Assembly: GCA_905221605.1 (NCBI GenBank)
Contig: CAJNDS010002744.1
Span: 232,548 to 296,547 of the forward strand
Length of the DNA stretch: 64,000 nucleotides
Direction: 5' to 3'
From: Symbiodinium natans
Lineage: Eukaryota > Sar > Dinophyceae > Suessiales > Symbiodiniaceae
The notes below the pieces were generated by a model. It had not been told where the DNA came from. It did not search any database and was given only the letters and a program-made list of their open reading frames with translations. A program made the position numbers and the translations under genes. Each line of letters starts with the position of its first letter. The first letter of the stretch is position 1. Below, piece by piece: positions 60,678-64,000 of the stretch.

Positions 60678-62064
60678 CTAGTCCACTGTGACGCAGCCCG
60701 GCTGCTTATTATTCGCAGCCTCCTTGAGCGGAGAGGAGCCGGTCTTCGGCTTCGACTTGGCTGGGGAGGAGCCGGTCTTGGCGGGCTTGCTTGGGGAAGA
60801 GCCGTCAACATCCAGCACACCGCCCTTGCCTTTGGGTGGAGTGGGCATCTTTGATGGCTTGCCTCGGCTCTTGCTGATGGACGGCGACTCAAACCTCTTC
60901 TTGATCTTGCGCGGGGACGGTGAGGCATGGCTACTGGCCTTTGAGGACAAAGGGCTCGAGGCGGAGCTGCCCTTCTGCCGGACCCTCCTGGGCGGCGTGA
61001 ACAAGGCGTCACCGTCAGCATCGCGTCTCTTGTGGATCTTGCTCGCCTCAGCGGGAGGGGCCTTCTTCGTCTTCCCGAGCTGCCCATCTCCACCAGGGAC
61101 CTCCTTCAAGAACAATGGACGGACCCAACGGTTCGCTTCGCCCAGTTCCGAAAGCAGATGGACCACATTCCTCATCAAAGCCCCCTTCTTGATGATCGCA
61201 CCATCAAAGGAAGCCGCATTTTCCACAGTTGTGGCATGAGAGACAATCTCCGAAGGAAGAGCCACCCTGTTCTTCTTGTCTGTCGGGTCGACGCCAGCTC
61301 CGTAGCAGAGGAACCCCTCAGTCGCGTCCGAGTTGATGTCGATGGACCAATAGGCATGATGGTCCCAGAACTCCTGCTGTTGCTACTTAACCGTGATCAC
61401 ATCAACAAAGCAGAAGGACAACTTGATTCATCATTACTTAACTTGTAACAAGAAAACTCGCCAGTTATTTAAATAATTTAGTCTGTCAAACTGTCAGTGC
61501 CCATGCATGTCACGTAACACATTCCGAGCTCCAGTCCTGGACCTTGTCGCTGATGGGCCTCCAGTCTTTGGCACGCTTGCCAAAATCAGCCCATCTTTCC
61601 TTGAACTCTTCGAGGAGCCGGCTCAAAATCTTTGTCGGAAGGGCCGATGTTGGACTCATGTGCACAAGGAACGCAAGGATCGCTGCCAGCTCCTCCTTCT
61701 TCGTCTTTCGGGGAAGGACCTTCAGCCATTGATGGGCCTGCGGGAGCAAGTCGGAGAGGATGTCCAAGAGCTTGGGCTTGGAGATGAGCCTGATCTTGTT
61801 CATGTAGGGAGCCAGTCTGTCCTCATCCTCGTCGTCACTGGAGGAACCATCCCACACCCCTTTCTTGACGGACGCCAACATTGAGGAGCACTGCGCTGGA
61901 TGGGCCCGCAGCCATTGGATCATCTCTTCCAGCGTGGCCTCCTCCCCCTCAGCCATCGTCGTCTTTGCTGCGCAGCGAAGATTCTTCTTCGCGGCGGCCT
62001 CCTTAAGAAGGACCTTCTTCTCCATCTTCTTGCTCGCAACACCTTTCTTCATCGCCTTCGGCAT
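60678..62064 (-). CDS. Two-exon Lys/Ser/Pro-rich protein, unidentified
   Basis: ATG at 62,064 follows CGGTGGTCCTTCAG by six bases, a plausible spliced-leader acceptor. Exon 1 (62,064-61,519) starts with a basic MPKAMKKGVASKKMEKK. It continues with TLEEMIQWLRAHPAQCSS, the acidic SSSDDEDED, and helical KLLDILSDLLPQAHQWL and LLEEFKERWADFGKRA. An AT-rich 136-nt intron (donor GTTACG, acceptor GTTAAGTAG) leads in phase 0 to exon 2 (61,382-60,678). Exon 2 reads QQEFWDHHAYWSIDINSD, ATEGFLCYGAGVDPTD and RNVVHLLSELGEANRWVRP. It then has a disordered tail of KTGSSPSKP-like repeats ending at TAG. The total is about 417 residues. It could be a nuclear protein by composition; this is inference. Confidence 0.65.
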
Positions 62065-62099
62065 TGCTCACTGAAGGACCACCGGTTCAACTACTCACA

Positions 62100-62760
62100 G
62101 ACAGTTGACTTCGAGGGACGAAGGCTTGATCACGAGAGCTGCGCGCAGTAAGATTTCAATGAAAGACCTGCGCTTCGCAGATTTCCGCTCCGGCTTGAAA
62201 CAATCTTCGTCATTTATCTCAGCTGCCAGCAGTCAGCAGAACCATGTCCTTCTGCGACGATTCATCGGGGGAAGAACCTGCGAGAAGGGCACGCTCGCAT
62301 TAATGGATCCCTAAATTTGATAAGCAGTTGCATACATCAGACTGGAAACGATGAGAAGAACCATAGCTGAGTCCGTGGCGGAGTTCGGAGGCGGGTTCGA
62401 AGGACCTGCCGGCGGAGAACACGAGGTAAGGTTTCCAAGTTGACCTTTAACTTATTATTATGAATTCTACATATAAATGTATATATATATATATATGTGT
62501 GTTTCTTCATCGTCTGTGGGCTTGGCGTGGGTCCTGCTGCAGTTCTACATTACATCATCACCTCGTCTGTGCTGACCACGCACGGTACTTTTTTTCCTGG
62601 CCTCTTGAAGTTCCAAGGCCGGCTCCAAATTGAAACACTTTTCAATAGCGGCAGACTGCCGGATGGCCCCACACAGTAAGACGGAACTGATCAGTAGTGA
62701 CAGTGCAAATTCAGGATGCTAAACGTTACTCTAACTTTTATGAATCTCGTCCAGGGCCTA
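62100..62760. other. Intergenic stretch
   Basis: It includes a TA microsatellite near 62,472-62,497. No gene is supported, although short plus-strand frames exist. Confidence 0.5.
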
Positions 62761-62785
62761 CTGGATGGACCCTGGCGCTCGAATT

Positions 62786-63830
62786 TCAATCATCAAGAAA
62801 GTCCCAGGGGCAGGGGTCGTTCGGATGAAGTGCCTCATGGCGTGTCCATACGCCACGAAGGACCAACCGTGCTGGAACGCTTTCTTTGCCACATCTGCCC
62901 CACGACCTCGATAGACTCCAATTGTAGCTTTTATGGAAGGCCCTGATGCATTTGTTGAACTCGTCCCTGTACATGCGGTACTCGGCAGGTGCGAAACGCT
63001 GAAGAACCTCAGCAGGCCATGCTTCATCTCCCGGGAACCGGACAGCCTTGCGCTTGACCTTCTTCTTCCCAGCAGGCCGCAGCCGCTGGATGGACCTTGT
63101 GATTGAGAGGACCTGCCTCTGACTAGCCTGGGCTTCCTTGATTGCCTGCTCCAGTTTTTGTTGGTCCTGCTTTGACTGAAGGACCTCGTTGAACAGGGGG
63201 TTCTGGAGAAGGTCCAAAAGCTCTGCATCGTCTTTTTCACGCTCATGCAACGCGAGCTCCAGCGCATCCGCCGCTTTCTCATCGGATGGACCCAACACGC
63301 ATTTGATTCCTGACAGGAGAAGGTCCCCCACCAAAGACTCATCCGAGGAACCCATGTCCTGCCCGAACTCCTCCTTCAACAGCAGTTTCAGGACCGTCAT
63401 CGATACATTCGGGAACCCCCTCTCGGCGCAATACTCCAGAATGTCTTTCTCAGACCCACTTCGCCACAAAAGAGGGACCTCGTGCTCGGACGTGTCCTTT
63501 GTTCGGACCGAATGTTCCAAAGGACTTATCGCCGAGGCAGGCTGGACGGACCACTCATCGAATACACACACCTGCACCCAATGAAGCCTCTCGGCGGTCA
63601 CAGGAAGGACCTATGCCAGGGGCCGTTCAGTTAAGTTTCAAAAAAATTGCCATGCCCAATTTGTCTGCCCAATGTTCCACCCCCGGGCCTGCCAGCCACC
63701 ATGTGCAGTCTGATGGACCTCCATGGTCAAGACGCCGGCATTGCTCGGCCAGGCGCCCATGCTCAATCTCGGCTTGCTCCAAGACTTGCGTCGCACGAGA
63801 AGGCCCATGGTCAACATCGCGCTCCGCCAT
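62786..63830 (-). CDS. Helical protein of unknown function, probably two exons
   Basis: ATG at 63,830 lies nine bases after ATAACGGCTCAG, a good leader acceptor. The first segment reads MAERDVDHGPSRATQVLEQA, then IEHGRLAEQCRRLDHGG. The main frame opens after GGCATAG (63,613) and runs 275 codons to TGA at 62,786. It contains RLHWVQVCVFDEWSVQP, then LEYCAERGFPNVSMTVLK, acidic DESLVGDLLLSGIKC, a Lys/Gln-rich coiled coil (SKQDQQKLEQAIKEAQ) and basic AGKKKVKRKAVRF. Its C-terminus is rich in aromatic residues (EYRMYRDEFNKCIRAFHK, then WDFLDD). The exact splice between the two segments is unresolved, because no donor fits in phase cleanly. No enzyme motif was seen. It resembles dinoflagellate-specific proteins only by general style. 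Confidence 0.6.
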
Positions 63831-63884
63831 GACTCGGACCTGAGCCGTTATTTAATTCAACTACACTCTTTTCCGCTGCCATCG

Positions 63885-63901
63885 CTCGTGCTCTCTCTCT
63901 A

Positions 63902-64000
<99 letters not shown>
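63885..64000 (+). repeat. TC dinucleotide microsatellite
   Basis: About 115 bases of CT/TC with few interruptions reach the window edge, upstream of the minus-strand gene start. Confidence 0.95.

Overview
The window looks like nuclear DNA of a dinoflagellate, most likely Symbiodiniaceae or a close relative. Four things support this. An ankyrin protein at 55.4-56.0 kb has the N-terminus typical of the many Symbiodinium ankyrin proteins. Arrays of TTTAGGG, the telomere type reported for dinoflagellates, lie at 54.3-58.8 kb. Genes stand in long one-directional blocks. Finally, many tiny exons are bounded by AG acceptors and by GT or GC donors. No bacterial, viral or organellar gene was recognised.

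Layout. Bases 1-93 are the 3' end of a plus-strand gene. From 2.08 to 43.58 kb I read a plus-strand block of short exons (18-270 nt) in long introns. Reading-frame phase carries from exon to exon in many consecutive pairs. I divide the block into three provisional loci: about 2.08-28.1 kb, 31.0-39.5 kb and 39.6-43.58 kb. None of the three proteins was identified. Their introns are rich in decayed CCCTAAA/TTTAGGG-like heptamers. Interruptions include poly-G tracts and a 9-bp minisatellite (4.2-5.4 kb), and an AT-rich decayed coding block (28.6-29.6 kb).

From 43.6 to 54.2 kb there is no convincing gene. The stretch is a chain of tandem arrays: 1.4-kb purine/pyrimidine units, an 87-bp array, a 54-bp array, a palindromic TATCATAATTATGATA array, a CCAGCCCCT minisatellite and a roughly 490-bp satellite. 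Nearly all of them carry perfect or near-perfect inverted repeats. A 21-bp exact inverted repeat with similar flanks lies at both edges (43,713-43,733 and 54,106-54,126), so the block may be one composite element. From 54.3 to 58.8 kb, telomere-like arrays alternate in orientation and enclose the minus-strand ankyrin gene.

From 59.2 to 63.83 kb three minus-strand genes follow: a basic coiled-coil protein with a CPMC motif, a two-exon Lys/Ser/Pro-rich protein and an alpha-helical protein. None has a known function. The window ends in a TC microsatellite.

The plus block (1-43.6 kb) and the minus block (63.8-55.4 kb) converge on the palindromic satellite complex. In dinoflagellates, convergence of gene arrays marks chromatin-domain boundaries, which makes 43.6-55 kb a candidate boundary. 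Exon calls were made by eye from splice sites, phase and codon pattern. Individual boundaries, and the grouping of exons into genes, are provisional.
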